DNA from: Paenibacillus thermotolerans
Lineage (GTDB): Bacteria; Bacillota; Bacilli; Paenibacillales; YIM-B00363
Assembly (NCBI RefSeq): GCF_028745515.1
Contig: NZ_JAQZSG010000003.1
Span: 204,601 to 268,600, forward strand
Reading direction: 5' to 3'
DNA length: 64,000 nucleotides
Part shown: in pieces, positions 16,527 to 25,080 of the stretch
Numbering within the stretch: position 1 is the stretch's first letter
How the letters are laid out: each line of letters begins with the position of its first letter
The notes under the pieces: generated by a model
Database searches by the model: none
What the model saw: the letters and a program-made list of their open reading frames with translations, nothing else
Told to the model about the DNA's origin: nothing
Made by a program: the position numbers and the translations under genes

Positions 16527-19508
16527 CTATTCCTGATCCGGAGAAAAACCGAATTCATTTTGCTTCGCTTCAAGCTCTTTGTTAATATCCTTAATGCCCT
16601 GTTCCAGCGACTCCCGTGTGTTCATGCCGCCGAGCACGACGCGGTTCCAGGCGTTGTCGATGTTGCGCGACGTATAGTAACCGCCGAGCACATACGGTTG
16701 TTCCTTGTAATATTTCCACTGCTCCGTCAAGGCCTGCAAATCTTCCGGCGGCCAAGGCAGCTCCTTGAACGCTTCCATGTTTGCGGTGTTCCAGCGGGCT
16801 TCCACGCCAAGCAGCGCTTCAAGCTCCTGCCCGAATTGCACCTGGACGTCGGTACTGGTCCACCATTTCAAGAACTCCCATGCTTCCTTCTGACGCTTCG
16901 ACTGTTTAAAGATCGCGACGGATTGCACGGCTCCGCCCGTCGTACGGTCAATCGTCCCGTCGCTCTTCAAATGGCCGGGCGAAGGCGTGATGCCCCAACG
17001 TCCGATCAATTCCGGCGCGGCTGTCGACAGCTGGACATACGTCAAATAATCGGCAACGCCGATCGGCATTTCGCCGGTACGGAACCGGTTGAAGAAGCTG
17101 GCGATAACCGGGAACTTATAGTTGGTGTACAGCTCCGTCCATTCCTGGAAAGCCTTAAACGCTTGAGGTGTATCCAGTCCGGATTTTGTCCCGTCTTTGT
17201 TGTAGAAATCGCCGCCGTTCTGATAAAGAAACGGCAAAAATCCCAAATAAGTCGGAGGATAATACATCTGCATACCGTTTTGCTGTAAAATCGGCAGCAA
17301 TGCATAAGCCTCGTCCCAGGTTTGCGGAATGTTGACGCCCAGTTCGTTCAAAATGTCTTTACGGTATACGAGCACGTTGAAATCTTGCGTTTCCGGGAGG
17401 GCATAATTGCCTCCATTGTATTTGAAGGGAAGAAGCGATCCGGGCAGGAAGCGCTTGCTCACTTCCTCGTAATCCGGAAATTGCGACAAATCGACGGCGG
17501 CATCCCGGATGGCGAATTCGACAGGCAAATGCGCATCGACTCCCGTCGCCACATCGGGAGCCCGTCCCGAGCTTGCGGCCAGCAGTAACGTGTTGACCGA
17601 ACCGGAATTGAGCTGTCCCGCAGGAAGTGTGTTGACGTTAACGCGAATGCCGGTGCTCGGCGTAAAATCTTCCTCGGCCAAATCCTTCATGATTTCGGCC
17701 CATTCCCTGCCTCTGGAAACCCAAACGTTGATGACCGGTCCGTTGTCCTTGCTCTTTCCGTCCTTTCCGTAAACGCTGCCCACACCGGTATAATCCTTCG
17801 TAAAGGAGGCCATGAAGTTTTTGAACGTGCTGATCGCCTTCTGGAATGCGTTGGATTTCACGTTCGGATATTTCGTATCCGGGGAGCTGACCACGATGTA
17901 ATCGAGAACGAGCGGTACTTCCTTCAGCCCCATCAGCAGCGTACTCAAATTCGTCTGGCTGTTGCTGAGTTCCGATAATTGCCGCGGAATAATATCCGGA
18001 TTTTTTACCATTCTCTCGAAGGTGTGGTTCATCATCCGAAGGGTATTGATCACGCTCGGACGCTGGTCCGATATTTTCTCCAATTCATCCATCTGCACCA
18101 GCAAATCGTCGGCCAGGCTTTTCAGCTCCATAACCAAGTCGGGCACCTTCTTGCCCAGTTCATACTCGAAGTTCGGATCGGGCGTCGGTCCGGTCACCAT
18201 AATGATGCGCCGGTACAGATCGGCCAGCTTTTGCGTATCGGCCGTCAAATTTTCCATAATCGGCTGGTAAGGCCCCACTTCCGCGACCATCGTAATCGTG
18301 TGCTCGCCTTTCGTTAAATAAAACAGCAGCGGTTCTGCGTCCTTGCCCTCCTGATCTTGGCGATGAAGCGTTTCCATCTGCCAGCTGCGCGAATACGTGA
18401 ACGGATAAAGCTCCAGCTCCTTGAACGGAACTTTGCCGTCAATGAGAATTTGTCGGAACGAAGGAAGTCCGTCTCCCCACCAATGTCCGAATTTCAAGCC
18501 GATTTTGTACAAACCGTCTTCCGGCACCTCAAAGCTCCACGTCGCCTTTTGTCCGCCCTTCCTCCAGCGCCAGTCGCCGAAGGCATTCAAACGGATTCTG
18601 CCGTTCCCCGCAGGCTCCATCAACGGATCGCCGTTGGCTTCCCTTCGAATCGTCGGGTCGGATTTGTCCGGATTGTTCTCCGCCTGCACTTTAACATTAA
18701 TATTCTTAACTTCCTTATACCCGTTGGATTCGTACGTTTGCTTCACTTCTTCATAACTCGGCGGCTGCTCGGGCGCCGTGACCCTAATTTGATCAAAGGC
18801 AACCGGTTCCAACAGGAATTTCATGCGAATTACATGCGTGCCCTTGCTGAAATAAAATTGAAAAGGCTGCGTGTACAAGCCGTTGCCGTCCACAACCGGC
18901 GTGCTCATCCATATCGGCTTCTCGGTTTGCTTCGGCCGCACATCGTCGCCCTGGTTGTTCCGTTCCGGGTCTCCTCTATCCACCCAATTGCGAAAAAAAT
19001 ATATTCGCTGCGCTTCGCGAAACGGGCTTTGCCCGTCGATCAGCAGTTCGCGTTGGATGGGATTTCTTTTTCCGGAAAGCGGGTAATAATCCGCTTCCAG
19101 ATTGTAAAGCCCGTCTTCGGGCACATCGAACGTCCATTCGATCCACTCGGTTTTTTCGTCCCATAAAAGCACGGAAGATCGGCCGTCCACGGATTCCGAG
19201 GCAGGCTTGGAACCGCCGTAAGCCGAAAACTGCCCGGCTGGAACGACAATATCCGGTCCGGCGGCGGGGACAAACCCCTGCTTCTGGTACGCCGCTAACG
19301 TTTTCCCATAGGTCGGCTGCAAAATATCGTCAATCGATAAGCTGTCAAAACCGGCTACGACTTTTCCTTGGTTCTGATTTCGGTCCCGCAAACGTTCGGC
19401 GGCATGCGATGGAAGGTTCTCACCGAAGGTTACGGAAAAAGTAAGAAATACGAGCGAGACCATGACGATTTTTTTCCACATCAGCCTTTTTTCCCGATTC
19501 CATTTCAA
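16527..19508 (-). CDS. Extracellular solute-binding protein with two N-terminal CBM-like domains (module B)
   Basis: 993 residues. The N-terminus (about 10-37) is a hydrophobic signal or anchor with a possible SHA-A cleavage site and no lipobox. Two beta-sandwich domains follow (about 65-255 and 270-430), with DGLYNLEADYYPLSG, LLIDGQSPF and DGLYKIGLKFGHWWG, LIDGKVPF motifs. A helical linker (about 435-550) leads to the SBP domain (about 595-960) with YALPETQDFNVLVYRKDIL and WEFLKWWTSTDVQ. The start is TTG at 19508, supported by AGAGGTG 7 bases upstream; a nearby ATG is out of frame. It belongs to the same family as 580-3570 and 42257-45184. In this module it follows the lipoprotein SBP gene after a hairpin. 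Confidence 0.88.
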   Translation of the reverse strand: MKWNREKRLMWKKIVMVSLVFLTFSVTFGENLPSHAAERLRDRNQNQGKVVAGFDSLSIDDILQPTYGKTLAAYQKQGFVPAAGPDIVVPAGQFSAYGGSKPASESVDGRSSVLLWDEKTEWIEWTFDVPEDGLYNLEADYYPLSGKRNPIQRELLIDGQSPFREAQRIYFFRNWVDRGDPERNNQGDDVRPKQTEKPIWMSTPVVDGNGLYTQPFQFYFSKGTHVIRMKFLLEPVAFDQIRVTAPEQPPSYEEVKQTYESNGYKEVKNINVKVQAENNPDKSDPTIRREANGDPLMEPAGNGRIRLNAFGDWRWRKGGQKATWSFEVPEDGLYKIGLKFGHWWGDGLPSFRQILIDGKVPFKELELYPFTYSRSWQMETLHRQDQEGKDAEPLLFYLTKGEHTITMVAEVGPYQPIMENLTADTQKLADLYRRIIMVTGPTPDPNFEYELGKKVPDLVMELKSLADDLLVQMDELEKISDQRPSVINTLRMMNHTFERMVKNPDIIPRQLSELSNSQTNLSTLLMGLKEVPLVLDYIVVSSPDTKYPNVKSNAFQKAISTFKNFMASFTKDYTGVGSVYGKDGKSKDNGPVINVWVSRGREWAEIMKDLAEEDFTPSTGIRVNVNTLPAGQLNSGSVNTLLLAASSGRAPDVATGVDAHLPVEFAIRDAAVDLSQFPDYEEVSKRFLPGSLLPFKYNGGNYALPETQDFNVLVYRKDILNELGVNIPQTWDEAYALLPILQQNGMQMYYPPTYLGFLPFLYQNGGDFYNKDGTKSGLDTPQAFKAFQEWTELYTNYKFPVIASFFNRFRTGEMPIGVADYLTYVQLSTAAPELIGRWGITPSPGHLKSDGTIDRTTGGAVQSVAIFKQSKRQKEAWEFLKWWTSTDVQVQFGQELEALLGVEARWNTANMEAFKELPWPPEDLQALTEQWKYYKEQPYVLGGYYTSRNIDNAWNRVVLGGMNTRESLEQGIKDINKELEAKQNEFGFSPDQE

Positions 19509-19584
19509 AAACCTTCACCTCTTTGCAATTCAAATCCTTCTGGTTCGACTCCCTTTATTCATGTTCGAATTCAGTCAACATAGG

Positions 19585-19610
19585 AAAGGGGTAGTCGATT
19601 CTACCCCTTT
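19585..19610 (-). promoter_or_regulatory. Intercistronic hairpin after the module B lipoprotein SBP gene
   Basis: AAAGGGGTAG and CTACCCCTTT form a perfect 10-bp stem around a 6-base loop, 17 bases after the SBP stop. No U-run follows, so this is more likely a 3' stabilising or partial-termination structure that raises SBP mRNA over the downstream genes, as known for binding-protein operons. Confidence 0.65.
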
Positions 19611-19626
19611 CATCGATCTTTCTTTA

Positions 19627-21030
19627 TTATTGATTTTGCGCTTCGAGCTTCTTCAACTCGTTATCGACATTCTTTTTCACTTCGTCAAGCAGCTTCTTGG
19701 GCTCTCCTTTTCCGTCGATCGCCATGCCCTGCACGCGGAACATTTCTTCCCACAATTTTTGTCCGGCCGGGGAAACAGGACGGTAGTGCGCTTTCGGCAT
19801 CATATCCAGGAACGTCTTCAGGTTCGGATTGTCGGCAAGCTTCAAATCCTCATTCACTTTCGGCATTGCGCTTATATCGTTTTGAGCGCCGGGACGTTTA
19901 GCCCAGAGCAGCGTGCCTTCGTAACCGGTAATAAACTTGATGAGCTCCCATGATTCTTTCGGATGCTTCACACCTTTCGGCATCGTGAAGGAGAATCCGC
20001 CCGACCAAGTTGTCAGCTCGGCACCGTCGCCGGCAGGCATCGGGGTGGTGCCCCATTCGAATTTCGGTTTCACCTTGTCGTTGTTGATCAAATCGTTCAA
20101 AATCCAGTTACCGTCGACGACGAATCCGACTTTACCGGTCCAGAACGGGTTTATTCCGCTTTGGCCCAACAATTCGTTGAATTTGTTGATTTTCGCCATA
20201 TCGTACTTTTTCGCGTAGTTTGCCATCCATTCAAGCGCTTTCACGTTTTGCGGATCGTTCGGAGTCAATTCGCCGTTGTTTTCAAACTTTCCGCCGAAGT
20301 TCCAGGCCGAGGCAAAAATGGAGCCTTGGTTCATCCAAGGAATGAAGCCGATCTGCTCATACTGCCCGTTCGCCGTCTTCTTCGTAATTTTCTCCGCCAT
20401 CGCATCCAGCTCGGCTGTCGTTGTCGGCGGTTTGTTCGGATCAAGACCCGCTTCTTGCATCAATGTTTTGTTGTAATACAAAGCGCGGTCGTCGGTCCCC
20501 CACGGAATGGAGTACTGACCGCCGTTAAAGCCGCCTTCCGCCCAAGTACTGGGGTAATAGTTCTCGGCTGCGATTTCATTGTCCGTCGCGATATACGGAG
20601 TCAAGTCTTCCAGAGATCCTTTCGCTGCGAAAGCCCCTGTCATGAAACGGTCAAGAATTGCAACGTCCGGCGGAGTGCCTCCGGCGATCAAGGTGGTCAG
20701 CTTGTCGGTACCGCCTTCATCTTGCATATATTTGACTTTAATATTCGGATGCTTCTCCTCAAACGCCGGGATCATAATGGTTTCGAAATCTGTTTTCGTT
20801 TTGCCCCCCCAATACCAGATGGTAAGCGTTACTTTCTCGCCGCTGCCTTTGCTCTCGCCGCTGTTTTTGTTCTCGGCTTTGTTTTCGCCTTCCGCCTTGT
20901 CGCCATTGCCTCCGCTGCCTCCGTTCGAGCCTCCGCAGCCCGCCAGGAAGACGGACAAGGACAACATGACCGCGAGCAGCATAACAAGAGACTTTTTCCA
21001 AGGTGCTTCGATTGGTCCCTTTTTTGCCAT
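19627..21030 (-). CDS. Extracellular solute-binding lipoprotein of a sugar ABC transporter (module B)
   Basis: 467 residues from the ATG at 21030, which follows GGGAGGAAAAAAGG. An in-frame ATG 17 codons upstream lacks a ribosome site and would spoil the signal peptide. The lipobox FLAGC puts Cys near residue 32, followed by a Gly/Asn/Lys/Glu-rich tether (about 33-65). SBP-fold landmarks include YWGGKTKTDFETIMIPAFEEKHPNIKVKYM, GTDDRALYYNKTLMQEAGLDP and SWELIKFITG. It is the first transporter gene of module B and is probably controlled by the YesN regulator encoded just upstream. Confidence 0.94.
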   Translation of the reverse strand: MAKKGPIEAPWKKSLVMLLAVMLSLSVFLAGCGGSNGGSGGNGDKAEGENKAENKNSGESKGSGEKVTLTIWYWGGKTKTDFETIMIPAFEEKHPNIKVKYMQDEGGTDKLTTLIAGGTPPDVAILDRFMTGAFAAKGSLEDLTPYIATDNEIAAENYYPSTWAEGGFNGGQYSIPWGTDDRALYYNKTLMQEAGLDPNKPPTTTAELDAMAEKITKKTANGQYEQIGFIPWMNQGSIFASAWNFGGKFENNGELTPNDPQNVKALEWMANYAKKYDMAKINKFNELLGQSGINPFWTGKVGFVVDGNWILNDLINNDKVKPKFEWGTTPMPAGDGAELTTWSGGFSFTMPKGVKHPKESWELIKFITGYEGTLLWAKRPGAQNDISAMPKVNEDLKLADNPNLKTFLDMMPKAHYRPVSPAGQKLWEEMFRVQGMAIDGKGEPKKLLDEVKKNVDNELKKLEAQNQ

Positions 21031-21079
21031 CCTTTTTTCCTCCCTCATGTAATAAATTACTTTTTTTAGACGCATTCCC

Positions 21080-21143
21080 ATTGTATGCGTTTTATTTTGG
21101 GGTATAAAGGCGGTTATTTTTGTATTTTGTGTAGTATTTTTGT
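21080..21143 (-). promoter_or_regulatory. Predicted YesN-controlled promoter of module B
   Basis: On the minus strand, -10 TACAAT (21080-21085) lies 17 bases from a poor -35 TTTATA (21103-21108). Directly upstream are A-rich direct repeats: ACAAAAATA (21135-21143), ACAAAATA (21123-21130) and ACAAAAATA (21115-21123). The outer copies are 20 bp apart, two helical turns. A weak -35 next to direct repeats is typical of AraC-type activation. Confidence 0.5.
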
Positions 21144-21202
21144 TTCTTTATTTGCTGAGAAAAATGAATGTGCCGAAGAAAAGCGGAATCATTTACAGAT
21201 CA

Positions 21203-22831
21203 TTAACTGCCCAAATTCCGATACTGCGCAGGGGTAATACCTTCCATTTGTTTGAAAGTCTTGATGAAGTGCCGAAAATCGTTATATCCGACTTGGAGGG
21301 TTATTTCGTAGATTTTTAAAGTGGAATTCTTTAACAACTGCTTTGCTTTTTCAATGCGCAACCGAGCGACATACTTGCTGAACGTTTCTCCCGTTTCTTC
21401 ATGAAACAGCTTGCTGAAATAAGAAGGGTTCACATAGTGGTCCTTGGCCACCATGCTCATCATAATGTCTTCGGTAAAATGCTCTTCGATATAATCCAGA
21501 GCGAGCTCGATAATTTTATTCCGGCTCCCGCCCGATTTCGCTTCGTGGCAATATTTTTGAAACATCGGGCCCAAATAATCGCGCAATCCCGAGAAGCCGT
21601 CGGCGGGAAGCTGCACCGTAAAAGGACCGTTCAGGCGCTCCGGTCCGTTCGGAGACGAAGCCGCCCACCTATGTATGACATTTCTTATTAATGAGGTTAA
21701 CCCCCGGTAAACGCTTAAAGGGGCGTATTTATCTTTGGAAGCACGAACATGCTCGCAAAGCTCTTCGACAAGATGCTGCACTTGTTCGATGTCTCCCAGC
21801 TTCATGGCATGGAAAATCCGGTTCTCCCATGAAGCGTTCGGACCTCTGTACGGCCGCTTGGCGCCGGGAAGCTTAGGCAGCTTGCGCACGCTGTGGATTT
21901 TGCCGGGACCTTCGTAGTAGGCATAGGCGCATGCATGAACCGCTTCGTCGAACGTCTGGTGAAGCTTCGCCCAAGAGAACTCCCCGCTGACGCCCACACT
22001 CAGCTGCACGTCCAAATGCTGTCCGGCGCTTTGCGCAAACAAGGTCAGACCTTTGACAAAACTCTTTTCCTTCTTTTCATGCAATTCATCCGTCAAGCCG
22101 TTGTACAAAATGACCAAATCGGCATCTTCGTGGTTGTTTAGCGGGCAGGAAAGGGCCTCCCCCCACCTTGCGCACGTCTCTTCGGCCAGCTTGCCCAAAT
22201 CGTAGCGAATGGCCGGCCGGTCTCTGCCGTGCGTTCTCACTTTGCCCCAGTCCAAAATTTTCACTACTGCAAGCAGCATGTTCCCGGGACCTGTGTGTGA
22301 GTCGTACGTTCCGCCTTCGTTCTCCATCCTGCCCAGGGGGTATGCGGGTTGTCCCGTTAAGGCCAGTTCCATCAGACGAGGATCCGCCAAAGCTGAGCTT
22401 CTTTGCAGAAAACCGGTCGACATTCCCGGCCGATTACGCACTTGTTCTTCCCGATCCAGCTCGCGGACGCACCTTCTTAACACTTCAAGCAGCTCGGTTT
22501 CCTTAATCGGCTTCAGCACATAATCGAAAGCCCCGCAGCGAATCGCTTTTTGGGCGTAACAAAAATCGCTGTACTTGCTCAGGACGATCACTTTAATTCG
22601 CCGATTGACGTTCTTAATGCTCTCGATCAGGGCCAGACCGTCATCTCCGAGCGTATGAATATCGGCAATTAGAATGTCCGGCACGTTTAGCATGAGCCTG
22701 TTCCAGGCCTCTTCATGAACGTCCGCCGAGCCGATCAGCCTGATCTTTTCCGATTCCCAATTGATCGTGCCGTTTTTTTCCTGTTGCACCCATTTTTCAT
22801 CATCCACAACCAATAGCGAATACATCTTCAT
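21203..22831 (-). CDS. YesN-type response regulator (receiver plus AraC helix-turn-helix)
   Basis: 542 residues. The N-terminal receiver (1-125) has the acidic pair D10-D11, the phosphorylation site D57 in ILIADIHTLGDDG, S85 and K107 (LKP). A long linker region (about 150-420) is usual for YesN proteins. The C-terminal AraC domain (about 440-540) has two helix-turn-helix units, with NPSYFSKLFHEETGETFSKYVARLRIEKAKQLL and VGYNDFRHFIKTFKQMEGITPAQYR. Such regulators respond to a YesM-type histidine kinase that senses sugar outside the cell. No kinase gene is adjacent here, which is unusual. It lies upstream of and in line with the module B SBP gene and probably activates it. Confidence 0.93.
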   Translation of the reverse strand: MKMYSLLVVDDEKWVQQEKNGTINWESEKIRLIGSADVHEEAWNRLMLNVPDILIADIHTLGDDGLALIESIKNVNRRIKVIVLSKYSDFCYAQKAIRCGAFDYVLKPIKETELLEVLRRCVRELDREEQVRNRPGMSTGFLQRSSALADPRLMELALTGQPAYPLGRMENEGGTYDSHTGPGNMLLAVVKILDWGKVRTHGRDRPAIRYDLGKLAEETCARWGEALSCPLNNHEDADLVILYNGLTDELHEKKEKSFVKGLTLFAQSAGQHLDVQLSVGVSGEFSWAKLHQTFDEAVHACAYAYYEGPGKIHSVRKLPKLPGAKRPYRGPNASWENRIFHAMKLGDIEQVQHLVEELCEHVRASKDKYAPLSVYRGLTSLIRNVIHRWAASSPNGPERLNGPFTVQLPADGFSGLRDYLGPMFQKYCHEAKSGGSRNKIIELALDYIEEHFTEDIMMSMVAKDHYVNPSYFSKLFHEETGETFSKYVARLRIEKAKQLLKNSTLKIYEITLQVGYNDFRHFIKTFKQMEGITPAQYRNLGS

Positions 22832-22900
22832 CTCTCTGAATTTTCTCCCCCGTCTTAATTTGGCAAATCCCTGGAAAAACTTCTATTGAGCGATGATGGA

Positions 22901-22928
22901 AAAATAAAATAGTATGGCATTTTGTCAA
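22901..22928 (-). promoter_or_regulatory. Proximal predicted promoter of the yesN-type gene
   Basis: On the minus strand, -35 TTGACA (22923-22928) and -10 TATTTT (22901-22906) are 16 bases apart, about 70 bases before the start codon. Confidence 0.5.
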
Positions 22929-22936
22929 GGAAACTA

Positions 22937-22950
22937 TGTAAGCACTTACA
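22937..22950. promoter_or_regulatory. Palindromic operator TGTAAGCACTTACA
   Basis: A perfect 14-bp palindrome between the two predicted yesN promoters. It resembles a cre or LacI-family site but lacks the central CG of the cre consensus. It could repress either promoter. Confidence 0.5.
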
Positions 22951-22989
22951 ATTAATATCATGTATTATCAATATATTATTATATGTAAT

Positions 22990-23018
22990 ATTATATGCAT
23001 TATAACTTGCAGTTTCAA
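22990..23018 (-). promoter_or_regulatory. Distal predicted promoter of the yesN-type gene
   Basis: On the minus strand, TTGAAA (23013-23018) and a perfect TATAAT (22990-22995) are separated by the ideal 17 bases. It lies in a very AT-rich stretch, about 160 bases upstream of the start codon. The rest of the 22832-23236 gap shows no convincing gene. Confidence 0.6.
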
Positions 23019-23236
23019 TACATATATTTTATGAAGTGAAAGTGTAGAAAATTGTCGATAATTTTCCTTATCGGATATATCTATTTTGAACATAGTCATA
23101 AAACGCCGAACTATGCATGGTTGATATATATGATATGTCATATTATTGCCGCGAGTGAATGATTGTAAGACGAGTAACTTTCAAAATTCAACAAAATCAA
23201 ACACTTTATTTTTAACGCGGCATGATAAGACAATAA

Positions 23237-23308
23237 GAAAGGGAGATTTTCTCTTATTCGGCCGTCACGCAGCTGTCGACGGCTAATCAAAGAGACAATC
23301 TCCCTTTT
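23237..23308 (-). terminator. Long imperfect hairpin downstream of the YbjQ/small membrane protein operon
   Basis: AAAGGGAGATT at the left pairs with AATCTCCCTTT at the right. TCTCTT/AAGAGA continues the stem, and GCCGTC/GACGGC closes an 11-base loop, giving a stem of about 25-30 bp. It lies 77 bases past the stop of the small membrane protein. The following U-run is poor (TTTCTTATTG), so besides a terminator it could be a structured RNA or a small mobile-repeat relic. Confidence 0.5.
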
Positions 23309-23384
23309 AAACATATGCTCTTTTCCTTTTTGCCGTATGCCCCAAATACGCTTAACGGACACTCGGTCGTCCTTACACATGCAG

Positions 23385-23615
23385 TTATTCTTCCAAATAC
23401 AATCGGTCGCCCGTTTTCGCATTGTAATACACTCTCGTTTTTTTGCCGCTTACCGGGTCGATCTGCACTTCCGCCGTCGGCACAAATCCCGCGGGAACTG
23501 TCGCAGCCGGAATGTTTGCTTTATACCGCCGGTCTTTCCTCTTGGACAATATAAGCACCGTCAACAAAAACGCGATTTGAAAAAGCACATAACCGGCGCC
23601 GATCCAGACCCACAT
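23385..23615 (-). CDS. Small single-pass membrane protein of unknown function
   Basis: 76 residues from the ATG at 23615 (an in-frame TTG lies one codon before). One N-terminal membrane helix (about 2-22, WVWIGAGYVLFQIAFLLTVLIL) precedes a basic stretch (SKRKDRRYK) and a cytoplasmic tail containing VQIDPVSGKKTRVYYNAKTGDRLYLEE. The tail resembles a short beta-hairpin repeat. Its start overlaps the stop of the YbjQ-family gene (TGATG), so the two are translationally coupled and probably function together. I do not recognise a named family. Confidence 0.75.
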   Translation of the reverse strand: MWVWIGAGYVLFQIAFLLTVLILSKRKDRRYKANIPAATVPAGFVPTAEVQIDPVSGKKTRVYYNAKTGDRLYLEE

Positions 23616-23938
23616 CAATTGCGCTTTTCCACCACCACAGCCGTGCCGTAAGCCAACACCTCGGACATGTTTTGACCCGCTTCGCCCGAGTCGAACCGAA
23701 CCATGACAATGGCGTTTGCTCCCATAGCCTGCGCATTTTTGACCATCCGGTCCATCGCTTCCTTGCGCGAATCCTCAAGCATAGCCGTATACTGCTTGAT
23801 TTCCCCGCCGATCAGTCCCTTGAACGATGCGAGAATATCGGCTCCGATGCCGCGGCTTCTTACAATGAGTCCGAAGCATGTGCCTAGAACTTCTTTCACC
23901 TGATAGCCAGGGATATTTTCCGTCGTTACGATAATCAT
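23615..23938 (-). CDS. YbjQ/UPF0145 (DUF74) family protein
   Basis: 107 residues, the usual size for this family of small homo-oligomeric proteins of unknown biochemical role. Diagnostic features are the start MIIVTTENIPGY followed by GTCFGLIVRSRGIGADI, the LIGGEIKQYTAMLEDSRKEAMDRM helix and GANAIVMVRFDS. The start ATG follows AAAGGAG. A -10 element TATAAT (minus strand, 23969-23974) lies about 30 bases upstream. It forms a two-gene operon with the overlapping small membrane protein. Heavy-metal binding was once proposed for the family but no metal-ligand set is obvious. Confidence 0.93.
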   Translation of the reverse strand: MIIVTTENIPGYQVKEVLGTCFGLIVRSRGIGADILASFKGLIGGEIKQYTAMLEDSRKEAMDRMVKNAQAMGANAIVMVRFDSGEAGQNMSEVLAYGTAVVVEKRN

Positions 23939-23968
23939 GTGCCGATTCTCCTTTAATATAATTAATAT

Positions 23969-23974
23969 ATTATA
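23969..23974 (-). promoter_or_regulatory. -10 element for the YbjQ-family operon
   Basis: A perfect TATAAT on the minus strand, about 30 bases before the ATG. The expected -35 position reads TTCCTT, a weak match, so only the -10 is called. Confidence 0.4.
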
Positions 23975-24025
23975 GGATTAACTTACCATGTAAGGAATAT
24001 AACGTCCACCAAAATTCGTCCGAAT

Positions 24026-24985
24026 TCATGAATGTTGTGCCCATCGCTTCAACCGCTGCATCGTCAACCGTTGTTGATACTCCCCTACTTCATGCCCGGA
24101 GAAAGGGTGCACCTCGATCGTTTTTTCGCCGGCGATCCGGTTATAAGCCGCGAAAATCGTCTCCGGCCAGCAGACCAAATCCTTTAATCCGACGGAAAAA
24201 TGTACCGGCACGCGAATACGATGAGCGAGATTCATAATATCGAAGTAGGACAGCGTATCCAGCACGTTCTCCAAAACGGGCGGATTTCGTTTCACGTATT
24301 CGGAGGCTTCCGTAAGCGATCCTGTTGAATTCATTATGCCGAAGTCCAAATGACATAAATTCGGAATGTCGGCGATCGTCATCGATACTTTGTCGCTGAT
24401 CGCCGTCGTAAGCAGCGCCAAACCGCCGCCTTGGCTCGCACCCATGACGGCAATTTTTCCGCGATCGATTTCGGGACGGCCGCTCACCCAATCGACGGCT
24501 TTGGCGCTGTCTACCGCAAGCGCCAAATAGTAACAGCGGTCTTTGTCCGTAATATTTTGCGTAATCCAGCCCTTAATGCCCCCGCCGTCGTAATCCAATC
24601 GATTTCCCGTCTCTCCGCCTTGACCTCTCGGATCGACGGCAAATACGGCATACCCGAGCAGCAGCCATGGCGCATACCGCTCGGGCATCCCTTTATCTTC
24701 CGTATAGCCTTGATAGATGACAACACAAGGATATTTGTCTTGTTTCAGAAACGCCGGCACGAGGTACCAGCCGTAAATCGGCGTATCGTCAAATCCTTCA
24801 TAAGAGACATGATACACGTCCACTCCGCACATCGGGCTTTCCGATGCGCGAATCGTGCCGTTGAGCGGTTTCGCTCCGTATCGGGCCTCGACGGCGTCCC
24901 AGAATCGGTCGAGAGTAGCCGGGTCGTTCGTCAACGGCGGCATATATCGATGCAAATCTTCAATACGTTTACGGATGGCGTTCAC
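24026..24985 (-). CDS. Acetyl xylan esterase/cephalosporin-C deacetylase (CE7 family)
   Basis: 319 residues from a GTG at 24985 with GAAGGAG upstream (11-base gap). An in-frame TTG at 25018 would add 11 residues not seen in the family. It is an alpha/beta-hydrolase that removes acetyl groups from sugars and small glycans, usually in the cytoplasm. The catalytic triad is visible: Ser184 in GASQGGG, Asp269 in VGLKDLVC and His298 in FSGHEVG. The RGQGGETG segment near 120-128 and SYFDIMNLAHRIRVPV match CE7 enzymes such as Bacillus Cah. It is last in a minus-strand run of glycan genes and would deacetylate imported oligosaccharides before hydrolysis. Confidence 0.94.
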   Translation of the reverse strand: MNAIRKRIEDLHRYMPPLTNDPATLDRFWDAVEARYGAKPLNGTIRASESPMCGVDVYHVSYEGFDDTPIYGWYLVPAFLKQDKYPCVVIYQGYTEDKGMPERYAPWLLLGYAVFAVDPRGQGGETGNRLDYDGGGIKGWITQNITDKDRCYYLALAVDSAKAVDWVSGRPEIDRGKIAVMGASQGGGLALLTTAISDKVSMTIADIPNLCHLDFGIMNSTGSLTEASEYVKRNPPVLENVLDTLSYFDIMNLAHRIRVPVHFSVGLKDLVCWPETIFAAYNRIAGEKTIEVHPFSGHEVGEYQQRLTMQRLKRWAQHS

Positions 24986-25080
24986 GAAAGCAACGACTCC
25001 TTCGGATAAAAAGTGCAAGCTTCGTTACCTATTTCCATACGCCGTCCGCGAAATCCTTCTATTTTTACAAAGCACTCCAA

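Noticed and set aside
22832..23236. Riboswitch in the long AT-rich leader before the yesN-type gene
   Set aside because: No conserved riboswitch core was recognisable; the region is explained by two promoters and an operator.
23138..23422. 94-codon ORF upstream of the yesN-type gene
   Set aside because: It runs through the long hairpin, has no ribosome site or recognisable domain, and its composition suggests a chance frame.
23969..24025. Complete sigma-A promoter for the YbjQ operon
   Set aside because: Only the -10 is convincing; the -35 position (TTCCTT) is poor, so I listed the -10 alone.
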